DNA from: JAYOFM01 sp038117225
Lineage (GTDB): Bacteria > Pseudomonadota > Alphaproteobacteria > Rhodospirillales > Casp-alpha2
Direction of reading: 5' to 3'
Assembly (NCBI GenBank): GCA_038117225.1
Contig: JAYOFM010000067.1
Span: 1-20,807 of the forward strand
DNA: 20,807 bases
A program made the translations under genes and the position numbers. The notes beneath the pieces are model-generated. The model was not told the DNA's origin, did not search any database, and was given only the letters and a program-made list of their open reading frames with translations. Of this stretch, positions 14,028 through 20,788 are shown piece after piece. Position 1 is the first letter of the stretch, and every line of letters begins with the position of its first letter.

Positions 14028-15434
14028 ATGACATATCTGGCGGACCGCATGGGCGAATTCGTGACCGGCCTGAAGTACGAGGACATCCCACCGGACGTGA
14101 CGCGCCACGCCAAGTTCTGCCTGCTCGATGCGCTGGGGGTGGCGCTGGCCAGTGCCGACATGCCCTGGTGCCACGCCGTGCATGGGCTTGTGCAGACACA
14201 GGGCGGCACGCCGCAGGCGACGGTGTGGTATCACGGCGACCGCGTGCCGGACACCAACGCCGCGCTGGCCAACGCCATGTTCGTGCACAGCATGGATTTC
14301 AACGATGACATCGCCGGCATTCAGGTCGGCGGCATCATCCCGCCGAGCGCCCTCGCCGTGGCGGAAAATGTCGGCGCCTCCGGCCGTGACGTCCTCGCTT
14401 CCATCGTCATCGGCTACGACGTGGTGGTGCGCTGCGCCATGGCGATCAATTCGCAGGGGCTTTACATGCGCGGCCTGCAGCCGACCGCCGTCTGCGGCGG
14501 CTTTGCCTCGGCCGCCATCGCCGGCCGGCTGATGAAGCTCGACGCCAAGACCATTGCCTACGCCTTCGGCATCGCCGGCAGCTACGCCGGCGGCACCACC
14601 GAATTTCTCAAGGAAGGGACCGATACCAAACGCTTTCACGTCGCCAAGGCGGCGCACGGCGGCGTGCTGTCGGCGCACCTGGCGCAGCGCGGCATGACCG
14701 GCCCGCGCTCGATCTTCGAAGGCGAACACGGCCTGTTTCACGCCTATTCCGAGGACTCCACGCCGGACGAGCTGGTGCGCGAACTGGGCACCCGGTTCGA
14801 CATCCTCGATACCTCGGTCAAGAAGTACCCGTTCTGCGACGGCAACGCGGCGCCGCTCGAGGCGACGCTGGCCACCCTGCGCGAAAACGGCCTCGGCCCC
14901 GACGATGTGGAAAGCTTCCATTTCCGCATGAAGACCTTCCTCATTCCCTATGTGGTCGACTATTACGGCGACAAGGAACGCAAGTACCGGCCGGAAACCG
15001 AACTCGATGCGCAGATGAGCCTGCCCTACTGCCTGGCGGTCGGGCTGCTCGGCGATGGCATCGTCACCACGTCGGACTTCAACCGCGACAAGCTCGCCGA
15101 TCCCAAGATCCTCGCCATCGGCGACAAGGTGACGGCCGAGGGCGACACCGAACTCGACAAGATTCCGCTCAAGCCCATGTCCATGCCGGCCATCGTCACG
15201 GTGACGACGAAGGACGGCCGGACCTTCGAGAAACGCGTCGATCATCAGAAGGGCGACCCCCGCAATCCGTTCTCCGAGGACGATTTCATCACCAAGTTTC
15301 GCGGCTGCACCGATGACATTCTCAGCCCCGGCAATCAACAGCTGGTGATCGATACCGTCATGGACCTGGACAACTGCGACAATGTGGACGCCCTCGTCGG
15401 CGCCCTGATCGCGCGGCAATACCAGGGTGAATGA
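14028..15434 (+). CDS. MmgE/PrpD-family protein (second copy)
   Basis: This 468-residue MmgE/PrpD-fold protein shows FCLLDALGVALASADMPW, NAMFVHSMDFNDDIAGIQVGGIIPPSALAVAE (the H-x-x-D-F-x-D region), GLQPTAVCGGFASAAIAG, GTDTKRFHVAKAAHGGVLSAHLA, KKYPFCDGNAAPLEATLA and QMSLPYCLAVGLL. The region corresponding to the GHPS motif of the first copy is GGIIPPS, so the active site differs. GGAG (14018-14021) lies 6 bases before ATG 14028; an in-frame TTG at 14016 is less likely. It is divergent from the importer operon and overlaps the downstream GntR frame. Known members of the fold act on 2-methylcitrate, cis-aconitate and iminodisuccinate, so an isomerase, epimerase or lyase acting on the imported carboxylate is plausible but not proven. 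Confidence 0.9.
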   Translation: MTYLADRMGEFVTGLKYEDIPPDVTRHAKFCLLDALGVALASADMPWCHAVHGLVQTQGGTPQATVWYHGDRVPDTNAALANAMFVHSMDFNDDIAGIQVGGIIPPSALAVAENVGASGRDVLASIVIGYDVVVRCAMAINSQGLYMRGLQPTAVCGGFASAAIAGRLMKLDAKTIAYAFGIAGSYAGGTTEFLKEGTDTKRFHVAKAAHGGVLSAHLAQRGMTGPRSIFEGEHGLFHAYSEDSTPDELVRELGTRFDILDTSVKKYPFCDGNAAPLEATLATLRENGLGPDDVESFHFRMKTFLIPYVVDYYGDKERKYRPETELDAQMSLPYCLAVGLLGDGIVTTSDFNRDKLADPKILAIGDKVTAEGDTELDKIPLKPMSMPAIVTVTTKDGRTFEKRVDHQKGDPRNPFSEDDFITKFRGCTDDILSPGNQQLVIDTVMDLDNCDNVDALVGALIARQYQGE

Positions 15435-15451
15435 TCGGAGGTTTCCAGGTG

Positions 15452-16144
15452 ATGGATTCCGCACCCATGCTCGAACCTGATCTGGGCCGCCGCCGCACCA
15501 CCGCCGATCTGGCGTTCGAGCGTCTGCGCGGCGCCATCATCGATGGCCAATTGAAGCCCGACGAACGGCTGACGGAAACCAGGCTGGCGGCGTCTCTGCG
15601 CATCAGCCGAACACCGCTGCGCCACGCCTTTCAACGGCTTGAAACGGAAGGCTGGGTGCGCCGCGCCAGTACCGGCGGCCTTCGCGTCTGCGGCGTCTCC
15701 GATGTTGAAATCGACGACCTCTACGACGTCCGCTCGACGCTGGAAGCCCTCGCCGTCGGCCAATCGATCGCCCGCCTTGAAGCGCCCGACATCGCCACCC
15801 TGCGCGCGAGCATCGACGACCAGCGACGGGCCCTGGCCGCCGATGACATCGCGGCGGTAACGGATTTGTCCGAGGCGTTTCACCACGAGATCTGGCGCTT
15901 GAGCGCCAACCAGGTCTGCATCGAGTTTTTGGCTCGGATCGACGATCGCACCAAGCGCTACCGCCGCATCGCCTTCGGCGGCCACGCCAACATCGCCCAA
16001 GGCGTCACCGAGCACGAACAGCTTCTCGACCGCATGGCCGTCGGCGACGTCGACGGCGCGCAAGCAATGCTCATCCGCCACATCGGACACAGCCGCGACG
16101 CCGTCAGATCGGCATTCCTTGGGTGGGAAGGGCGGGTGGATTGA
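15452..16144 (+). CDS. GntR-family transcriptional regulator, FCD type
   Basis: This 230-residue regulator has an N-terminal winged helix (about residues 12-72: LAFERLRGAIIDGQLKPDERLTETRLAASLRISRTPLRHAFQRLETEGWV in pieces) and a C-terminal FCD ligand domain. FCD metal-binding residues are visible: Asp in DDLYDVRSTLEALA, His in FHHEIW, His in EHEQLL and His in RHIGHSRDAV. Such domains often bind carboxylates through the metal, which fits a catabolic locus. GGAGG at 15437-15441 serves ATG 15452 (spacing 10) or an in-frame GTG at 15449 (spacing 7); an ATG at 15431 overlapping the previous stop is also possible. It is cotranscribed with the second MmgE/PrpD gene and probably represses both divergent operons. 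Confidence 0.9.
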   Translation: MDSAPMLEPDLGRRRTTADLAFERLRGAIIDGQLKPDERLTETRLAASLRISRTPLRHAFQRLETEGWVRRASTGGLRVCGVSDVEIDDLYDVRSTLEALAVGQSIARLEAPDIATLRASIDDQRRALAADDIAAVTDLSEAFHHEIWRLSANQVCIEFLARIDDRTKRYRRIAFGGHANIAQGVTEHEQLLDRMAVGDVDGAQAMLIRHIGHSRDAVRSAFLGWEGRVD

Positions 16145-16556
16145 CCGGTGAGTGGCCGGCGGAACACATCACCAAATCCATGCCGGCCAAGATGTCATAC
16201 TCAAGGGCGTCGCGCTCGAGGAGATCCCCGGTCGGCGCGTACGACAGCGTCACCACCCCAAGCAGGTCGCAGGCCAGCAGCACCAGCCAATGCAGATAGC
16301 CATTCCAGGTCTCGACCCCGACCGTCTGCCCCGGCTCCAGTTCGAGCTCCCCGAGCGCCGCCACCATCCGCCCGATGTCAAGATGGAACGCCGCGTAGCC
16401 GATCTCGCGCCCGTTCAACACCACGGCGACCGCGTCGGGCCGCGCTGCCGCGTGATGGGCGATGTGGGCGGGGGTTGATGGCGTGGGCGACGCCGAGGTT
16501 TCGAGTCCGGGCATCTTCGGAGTCGCCTTCATCACGGGGATTCCATTGCCATCCAT
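16104..16556 (-). pseudogene. N-terminal fragment of an AMP-binding (acyl-CoA synthetase-like) gene
   Basis: The frame encodes 150 residues. About residues 28-117 match the first part of the ANL/AMP-dependent synthetase family: PAHIAHHAAARPDAVAVVLNGREIGYAAFHLDIGRMVAALGELELEPGQTVGVETWNGYLHWLVLLACDLLGVVTLSY in pieces. Family members are about 500 residues long. Here the reading frame ends before the AMP-binding P-loop (S/T-G-T-T-G-x-P-K), the YGxTE motif and the hinge. It overlaps the end of the converging GntR gene by 41 bases, which suggests that a deletion or rearrangement joined the two. Starts at 16556, 16532 or 16514 are all possible. I consider it a broken gene; a stand-alone small protein is less likely. 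Confidence 0.65.
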
Positions 16557-16613
16557 CGCTGAGTTGTATCGACTTCTGTTTATAGGCGTAATGCGGTCAT
16601 TCGACGACGGGAC

Positions 16614-16632
16614 TCAGGATGACCGATCCTGA
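16614..16632. repeat. Inverted repeat upstream of the large TPR gene
   Basis: TCAGGAT-GACCG-ATCCTGA has perfect 7-bp arms with a 5-base centre. It lies in the 158-base gap between the broken AMP-binding fragment and the gene at 16715. With no T-run it is more likely an operator for the rightward gene than a terminator. No convincing promoter hexamers could be assigned around it. Confidence 0.4.
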
Positions 16633-16714
16633 CCCGTTGCAGACAATACGGAGCATGGCCGAGCCTTCGCCAATCTGATACGCTTTCGACAATCATACAG
16701 ACTGGGGTCCTGTC

Positions 16715-18553
16715 ATGGCTCGCATCCGGATGATCCCCGCGCTGATCTTTTCAGCTTTAATTCTATTCCCTGCCACTGTTTCGGCGCAGTTTCTCCCCGA
16801 CACTGCGGCCAATCGCGCGCGCGGGGTGGTCGGTTGCGTGCAGAGCTCGAGCGGGATCACCTGCGGCGGGCGCGGTGGCGGTGGCGGTGGCGGTGCCTAC
16901 TACCAGCATCAGCAGTTCATGAATCAGATGATGATGAACACGATGCAGGGCTTGATGAACAATTGTTGGGCCGGCTATCAGCAGGGCCTTGAACAACGCC
17001 GGCGGCGCCAGACGGCGCTGAACCTCAACAAGGCGGGCATTGCCTACGCCAACAAAGGCAATTGGACCGCTGCCGTCACCAGTTTCCAGAATGCACTCAG
17101 CTATTCCAACGATCCAGTGATCCGCAAGAACCTGGCCTGGGCCGAGGACGAACGGTCGGGCCGCGCCGAGATGCGCCGCAAGGCGGAACGCAAGCGCCGC
17201 CAAAAAATTACCCGGATGATCAGCCAGCTTTCCGACAAGCTGAAGGAAGCACCCGCCGACAAGCCGGCCGTGGGTGCGCGCAACGAGCTCGAATTCCTGA
17301 CGCCGAAGGGGACCGCCTTTTTCGGTCTCGGCGGCAGCACGCCGCCGCCGGTCGATACGCGCGACCTGAAGCCCGACGAAAATGGCTTGGCCTTCCTGCC
17401 GCCAGGTGGGCAAAACGCCACTGCGAAATCGCAACCGGCAGCCGTGGCCTCGCGGCCACAGCCATCGCTACCGGCCGGTATTCAGGTCGCGACCCGCGAC
17501 GGCGGTTTGCAGTTCATGTCACCTGACGCGGATGTCGGCACGCCATCGGCCGCGGCGCCCGCCGGCACATCGACACATCCGGATACATCGAGCCCGATGG
17601 CGGCGATGCTGCTCGATGCACTTGCCTACGGCGAACGGGACTGGGACAAAAGCCGGGTCTACCTGCTGGGACTCCAGAAGCGCTATCCCGACGACTCCAA
17701 CATTTCGGATGCCATCGTCGAACTCGACCGCGTGCGCAAGCTCGCCTCCGCCAAGAGCCGGAACCCGCCGCCACCGACGCCGCATGTGGCGGCGCTCGAA
17801 CAGGAAGGCCGCAAATTGATCCGCGAGGGAAAGTTTCTCGAGGCGCGTGGCGTGCTTGGCCGCGCCTATTGGGAGGACCCGGCGCAAACCGAGATTGCCG
17901 ATCTCCTGCAGGCGACCCACCTGATCCTCGTCAAGGAAGCCGGTGAATACAAAAATTTCGCCCGTACCGCCGTGCGAGCAGGAAATTACGGAGAAGCGGA
18001 ATTGCTGCTGCGTGCCGCCGCCAAACGCGCGCCGAACGACAGCGCGATCACCCGGGAACTCAAGGCCATCGGCGCATTCGACCGGCACGAGGAACTGATG
18101 CTGAGACTCGTATCGGATGACGGAAGCGATCTTCCGATCAAGCCAATGATGCTGGAGCGCGATGCCGACAAACTTATAGCGGCGAAGGACTATTCCGGCG
18201 CCCTGCGAAAACTCGATGAGGCCGCCCGCCTGGCACCCGAGAACCGGCGCTTGCGCGAGCGCTTTTTCCAGATGCGTGGCATGCTCGATGCAAAGGAAAA
18301 GGCGCCGGGCGCGAACTATGGCAGCCTGGATCAAGGCCATCCTTACGGTGTCCGCCCCGACAATGCACCTAAGCAGGTTGGTACGAAAACCGCGACGTTG
18401 ATCGACCGCGCCGACAAGGCGCTCATAAAAGGCGACGTTTCGGCGGCAATGGCCGATGCCCGCGAGGCGCAAATGTACGAACCCGGCAATGCCGGATTGG
18501 TGGACTACATCAATTACCTTCAGGGACTCGCGGATTTTGCACCGCCACAATAG
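16715..18553 (+). CDS. Large exported TPR-like protein with Gly-rich and Pro-rich segments
   Basis: This 612-residue protein starts with a Sec signal peptide (ALIFSALILFPATVSA, cleavage before Gln25). Then come a short Cys-containing segment (Cys41, Cys50), nine Gly in ten residues (51-60), and a Met/Gln/Asn-rich stretch with Cys84. A TPR-like helix pair lies at about 103-136, and an Arg/Lys-rich helix at 148-177. A low-complexity linker (about 180-295) contains the short motif L-x-F-[LM]-x-P three times (192, 225, 265). TPR-like pairs recur at about 363-391, 415-441, 484-509 and 563-592. The overall build suggests a periplasmic scaffold. I do not recognise the family. A GGGG (16703-16706) upstream gives a weak ribosome-binding site. 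The gene converges on the small lipoprotein gene. Confidence 0.8.
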   Translation: MARIRMIPALIFSALILFPATVSAQFLPDTAANRARGVVGCVQSSSGITCGGRGGGGGGGAYYQHQQFMNQMMMNTMQGLMNNCWAGYQQGLEQRRRRQTALNLNKAGIAYANKGNWTAAVTSFQNALSYSNDPVIRKNLAWAEDERSGRAEMRRKAERKRRQKITRMISQLSDKLKEAPADKPAVGARNELEFLTPKGTAFFGLGGSTPPPVDTRDLKPDENGLAFLPPGGQNATAKSQPAAVASRPQPSLPAGIQVATRDGGLQFMSPDADVGTPSAAAPAGTSTHPDTSSPMAAMLLDALAYGERDWDKSRVYLLGLQKRYPDDSNISDAIVELDRVRKLASAKSRNPPPPTPHVAALEQEGRKLIREGKFLEARGVLGRAYWEDPAQTEIADLLQATHLILVKEAGEYKNFARTAVRAGNYGEAELLLRAAAKRAPNDSAITRELKAIGAFDRHEELMLRLVSDDGSDLPIKPMMLERDADKLIAAKDYSGALRKLDEAARLAPENRRLRERFFQMRGMLDAKEKAPGANYGSLDQGHPYGVRPDNAPKQVGTKTATLIDRADKALIKGDVSAAMADAREAQMYEPGNAGLVDYINYLQGLADFAPPQ

Positions 18554-18566
18554 TCGCGGGTGTGAA

Positions 18567-19046
18567 CTAAATCAGCGGATCGGTGTGTGGTGGCAACCTG
18601 CCGGGTGCTTCGCACTTGTCGTTGCCGGCATTGCCGGACGCTTTCGAGGCCTTGCGGTATTCGGCGAGCTTACCTTGGATGAATTCCTGGTTGATGCTGA
18701 ACATAAGGTAGTACTTGTTGCCGCAATTATCCGTGCCTGTACCCTCGCCAGTATCTGCGGAAACCACGTGACTGGTCCCTTCGCCCTTGCGTCCGTCATC
18801 GCAGTTGATGAAAACGACGTCGGTGCGCGAGCCATCCGGGTTGGCGTGGCTATTGCCATCGCATTTTGCCGGACTGCCGTCGATGGTCAGGGTGAATTTG
18901 CTGGTTCGGGCAGGTGGGTTGGCGGTCCCCGTGCCCTGCACGACCAATCCGTTGTCGTCGGTATGACCGGCAATCCAAATCTGGCAGCCGCCGAGCATCA
19001 GAACGCTCACGATCGCCAATTTTCTGAACCCGCCGTTGGCCATCAT
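18567..19046 (-). CDS. Small hypothetical lipoprotein
   Basis: This 159-residue protein has a type II signal peptide (RKLAIVSVLMLGGC, lipidated Cys21). The mature part looks like a small disulfide-rich beta domain: SKFTLTIDGSPAKCDG, VVFINCDDGRKGEG, GTGTDNCGNKYYLMF and KCEAPGRLPP. With the lipid Cys excluded it has four Cys, so two disulfides are possible. I do not recognise the family. It lies on the opposite strand between two exported TPR-type proteins: 13 bases separate its stop from the first, and 56 bases separate its start from the second. Joint function with them is a guess from position and shared export signals. Confidence 0.72.
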   Translation of the reverse strand: MMANGGFRKLAIVSVLMLGGCQIWIAGHTDDNGLVVQGTGTANPPARTSKFTLTIDGSPAKCDGNSHANPDGSRTDVVFINCDDGRKGEGTSHVVSADTGEGTGTDNCGNKYYLMFSINQEFIQGKLAEYRKASKASGNAGNDKCEAPGRLPPHTDPLI

Positions 19047-19102
19047 TGATCGCCAATCCCTAACCTGTGCTATAGTCTGATTATATCGAAGGTTGGGTCG
19101 AA
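19047..19102. promoter_or_regulatory. Short divergent promoter region between lipoprotein and second TPR gene
   Basis: Only 56 bases separate the two start codons. On the minus strand a perfect TATAAT lies at 19085-19080, but with no good -35, since it would fall inside the opposite gene. On the plus strand TATAGT (19071-19076) follows TTGATC (19046-19051) at a long spacing of 19. If both are used, the two promoters overlap, so transcription of the two genes would be mutually exclusive or jointly controlled. Confidence 0.4.
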
Positions 19103-20368
19103 ATGAACGCTTTTTGGGTTGTTCTTGTTGCAGTTGCCATCACCCTCGGCGCGGTTTCGGATAGTCGCGCGCAGTCGGCCCGCCCGCCCGCCGCCGACGA
19201 TGCACTCAAACGCGGTTTTGAAATGGCAAAACGCGAGCGCTGGTCGCTGGCCATTCGCTATTTTGGAAAAGCCCAAGAATTGGCGCCAACCGACGCCATC
19301 GTGCTGTTCAACCTGGCCTTGGCGAACGACCGCGCCGAAGGTCGCGATATCATTGCGACGGCCTGGTACCAGGCCTACCTCGCGATCGCACCGGATGCCG
19401 CCAACGCCGCGAAAGTGCGCTCCCGCATCACCGATCTTGAAATCAAGGTTGAAGCGTCGGTCATCGACATGCTGGAGACCGTAAAGGCGGTTTCGGTGCA
19501 GTTGAAAGGCCGCTCCAAGGTCGCGGCCACGGCGGAACTCGTTGGCGCCCAAGCGGTCATCGGCAATGTCCAAGAGGCCGTGTTTGGTTTGGACGCGCTG
19601 CCGCCCGGATCGCAAAGCGACTGGGCACGCGCCCGTGTCGCGGCGGCACAGGCCAAGAGCGGCGCCATGTCAGCTGCAAAGGCAACGGCGGGTGAGATCA
19701 AGCGTCTTCCGGTACGGCGCTGGGCCCAGGCCGAAATCGCCGTCCGCGAAGCGCTCCGGTCCGAATTCGGGGCGGCGGTCCAGACCGCCGAAGGCATTGG
19801 TGCCGGCGCCGAACAGGATTTCACGTTTTCGCGTATCGCCGCCTTACAGGCGCGTGCCGGTGACCTGCCTGGGGCGCAGACATCAGCCGAACGAATTTCC
19901 AAGACCGCCATGGCGCAGCGAATTGCCGCCAATGCGGCGATCGCAACCGCGTCGTTTAAGTCGGGCCAGCCGTGGCTGGTGGAGAAAGCGGCGGCAATCC
20001 TGGCCGACGGGTTTGCGCAGGCGGGTACGATCCAAGATGCGGCCCAACGCCAGATGGTGTTGCTCCAGATCGTGCGGGCGCGGGCTGAGATCGGTGACGG
20101 GCCAGGAGCAGAGCAGGCCGCAGCATTGATGAACGATGCCCGCTTCAAGCACTTGGCCGCGAAAGCCATTGCCGAGGCTAGGGGCGACGCCAAGGCGGCC
20201 GCCGTGCACCGCTGGTCGGCGCTCGCCTACCAGGCGATGGCATCAACGACCATGCAGGGCTTCCCCACCGTGCTCAAGAATGCAAACGAAGGCAAAGCGG
20301 ACGAAGCCATCCGCATCATCGCGAGCGCAATCGAGGAGCGGGCGCAATTCGCCGAAAAGCTCAGATAG
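19103..20368 (+). CDS. Exported TPR / helical-repeat protein
   Basis: This 421-residue protein has a Sec signal peptide (WVVLVAVAITLGAVSDSRA, cleavage before Gln24). A TPR pair follows (about 34-67: DALKRGFEMAKRERWSLAIRYFGKAQELAPTD, then IVLFNLALANDRAEGRDIIATAWYQAYLAIAPDA). From about 110 onward it is almost entirely Ala-rich helices of 30-40 residues (for example WARARVAAAQAKSGAMSAAKATAGEIKR and FSRIAALQARAGDLPGAQTSAERISKTAMAQRIA), which look like a solenoid of degenerate TPR or HEAT-like repeats. I do not recognise a specific family. It shares the export signal and TPR build with the 16715 gene, so the two may be parts of one envelope assembly. Inverted repeat ACGTC-TCCT-GACGT follows the stop at 20383-20396. 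Confidence 0.8.
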   Translation: MNAFWVVLVAVAITLGAVSDSRAQSARPPAADDALKRGFEMAKRERWSLAIRYFGKAQELAPTDAIVLFNLALANDRAEGRDIIATAWYQAYLAIAPDAANAAKVRSRITDLEIKVEASVIDMLETVKAVSVQLKGRSKVAATAELVGAQAVIGNVQEAVFGLDALPPGSQSDWARARVAAAQAKSGAMSAAKATAGEIKRLPVRRWAQAEIAVREALRSEFGAAVQTAEGIGAGAEQDFTFSRIAALQARAGDLPGAQTSAERISKTAMAQRIAANAAIATASFKSGQPWLVEKAAAILADGFAQAGTIQDAAQRQMVLLQIVRARAEIGDGPGAEQAAALMNDARFKHLAAKAIAEARGDAKAAAVHRWSALAYQAMASTTMQGFPTVLKNANEGKADEAIRIIASAIEERAQFAEKLR

Positions 20369-20632
20369 CTTCGTTGGTCAGCACGTCTCCTGACGTCAAA
20401 GCGTGAATTCTGTGCCTCTTCATTTCTCTGCTCATGTCTGTTTCTGGCACAACGCGGAAGTTCCGTCGTTCGACAAATAACGGCCGCAATGCACCACTAA
20501 GCAGACCTCTCATCGAACGGGCGGGGGTGTAGCGCTTTTAGATTGGCTGTTGGGGGACTTTGTCGGCTCAGGGCGCATGCCTGTTCGAGATAAAGTGGCG
20601 GAAAGAGTTCTCACAACCGATGTCGATATTCC
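20369..20632. other. Intergenic stretch without a recognisable gene
   Basis: Apart from the ACGTC-TCCT-GACGT stem (20383-20396), which may end the TPR transcript, I see no supportable gene. Short frames such as the 32-codon one at 20434 have no ribosome-binding site and no family resemblance. Bases about 20431-20480 resemble, from memory only, a class of dispersed intergenic repeats seen in alphaproteobacteria. The region is less GC-rich than the genes. Confidence 0.5.
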
Positions 20633-20661
20633 TTGATTTTTCCCTAATTATGTTCTATTTT
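20633..20661 (+). promoter_or_regulatory. Sigma70-type promoter overlapping the SOS box
   Basis: The -35 TTGATT (20633-20638) and the -10 TATTTT (20656-20661) are 17 bases apart, in an AT-rich patch that contrasts with the surroundings. The predicted start of transcription is near 20668. The -10 lies wholly within the LexA box, the arrangement expected for strong LexA repression. Confidence 0.55.
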
Positions 20662-20666
20662 TGTTC
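20652..20666 (+). promoter_or_regulatory. Canonical alphaproteobacterial LexA (SOS) box
   Basis: GTTC-TATTTTT-GTTC matches GTTC-N7-GTTC exactly, the LexA-binding direct repeat known in alphaproteobacteria (recA, lexA, imuAB-dnaE2 and other damage-inducible promoters). It overlaps the -10 of a promoter that reads into the small ORF at 20690. LexA binding is inferred from sequence, with no experimental support in view. Confidence 0.75.
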
Positions 20667-20689
20667 CATGCATTATTGGAGAGTTTATT

Positions 20690-20785
20690 GTGGGTGGAAT
20701 TTCGCGACGCCCCGCCCCCTTTTTCGTGGCGGCTGAATTTGGCAGTGCAGCAAACGAAATGCTGACAGATGCTGACATATGCTGA
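20690..20785 (+). CDS. 31-codon small ORF downstream of the SOS box
   Basis: GGAGAG (20678-20683) lies 6 bases before GTG 20690, about 22 bases after the predicted transcription start. The frame runs 31 codons to TGA 20783-20785 and encodes (M)GGISRRPAPFFVAAEFG followed by SAANEMLTDADIC. It is not hydrophobic, so it does not look like the SOS cell-division inhibitor SidA of Caulobacter, which is also about 29 residues but spans the membrane. It may be a real micro-protein or a leader peptide: its last codons overlap the start of a second frame at 20769, so its translation could control that frame. I recognise no family. Confidence 0.4.
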   Translation: MGGISRRPAPFFVAAEFGSAANEMLTDADIC

Positions 20786-20788
20786 CAT
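20759..20788. repeat. Three 10-bp tandem repeats (ATGCTGACAK)
   Basis: ATGCTGACAG, ATGCTGACAT and ATGCTGACAT follow one another without a gap at 20759, 20769 and 20779. The period is about one helical turn, so identical faces would be presented. Each unit also contains an ATG-CTG-ACA in a different frame, so the repeat reshuffles potential start codons. Confidence 0.85.

Noticed and set aside
13731..15464. Long minus-strand open frame (577 codons) antisense to the second MmgE/PrpD gene
   Set aside because: It is the mirror of a well-supported family gene in GC-rich DNA; its translation is His/Arg/Gly-rich without any domain. Only its last codons, upstream of the binding protein, were considered as a possible leader.
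20434..20532. 32-codon plus-strand frame between the TPR gene and the SOS promoter
   Set aside because: There is no ribosome-binding site, no promoter, Arg/Ser/Asn-rich composition and possible overlap with a dispersed repeat; not supportable as a gene.
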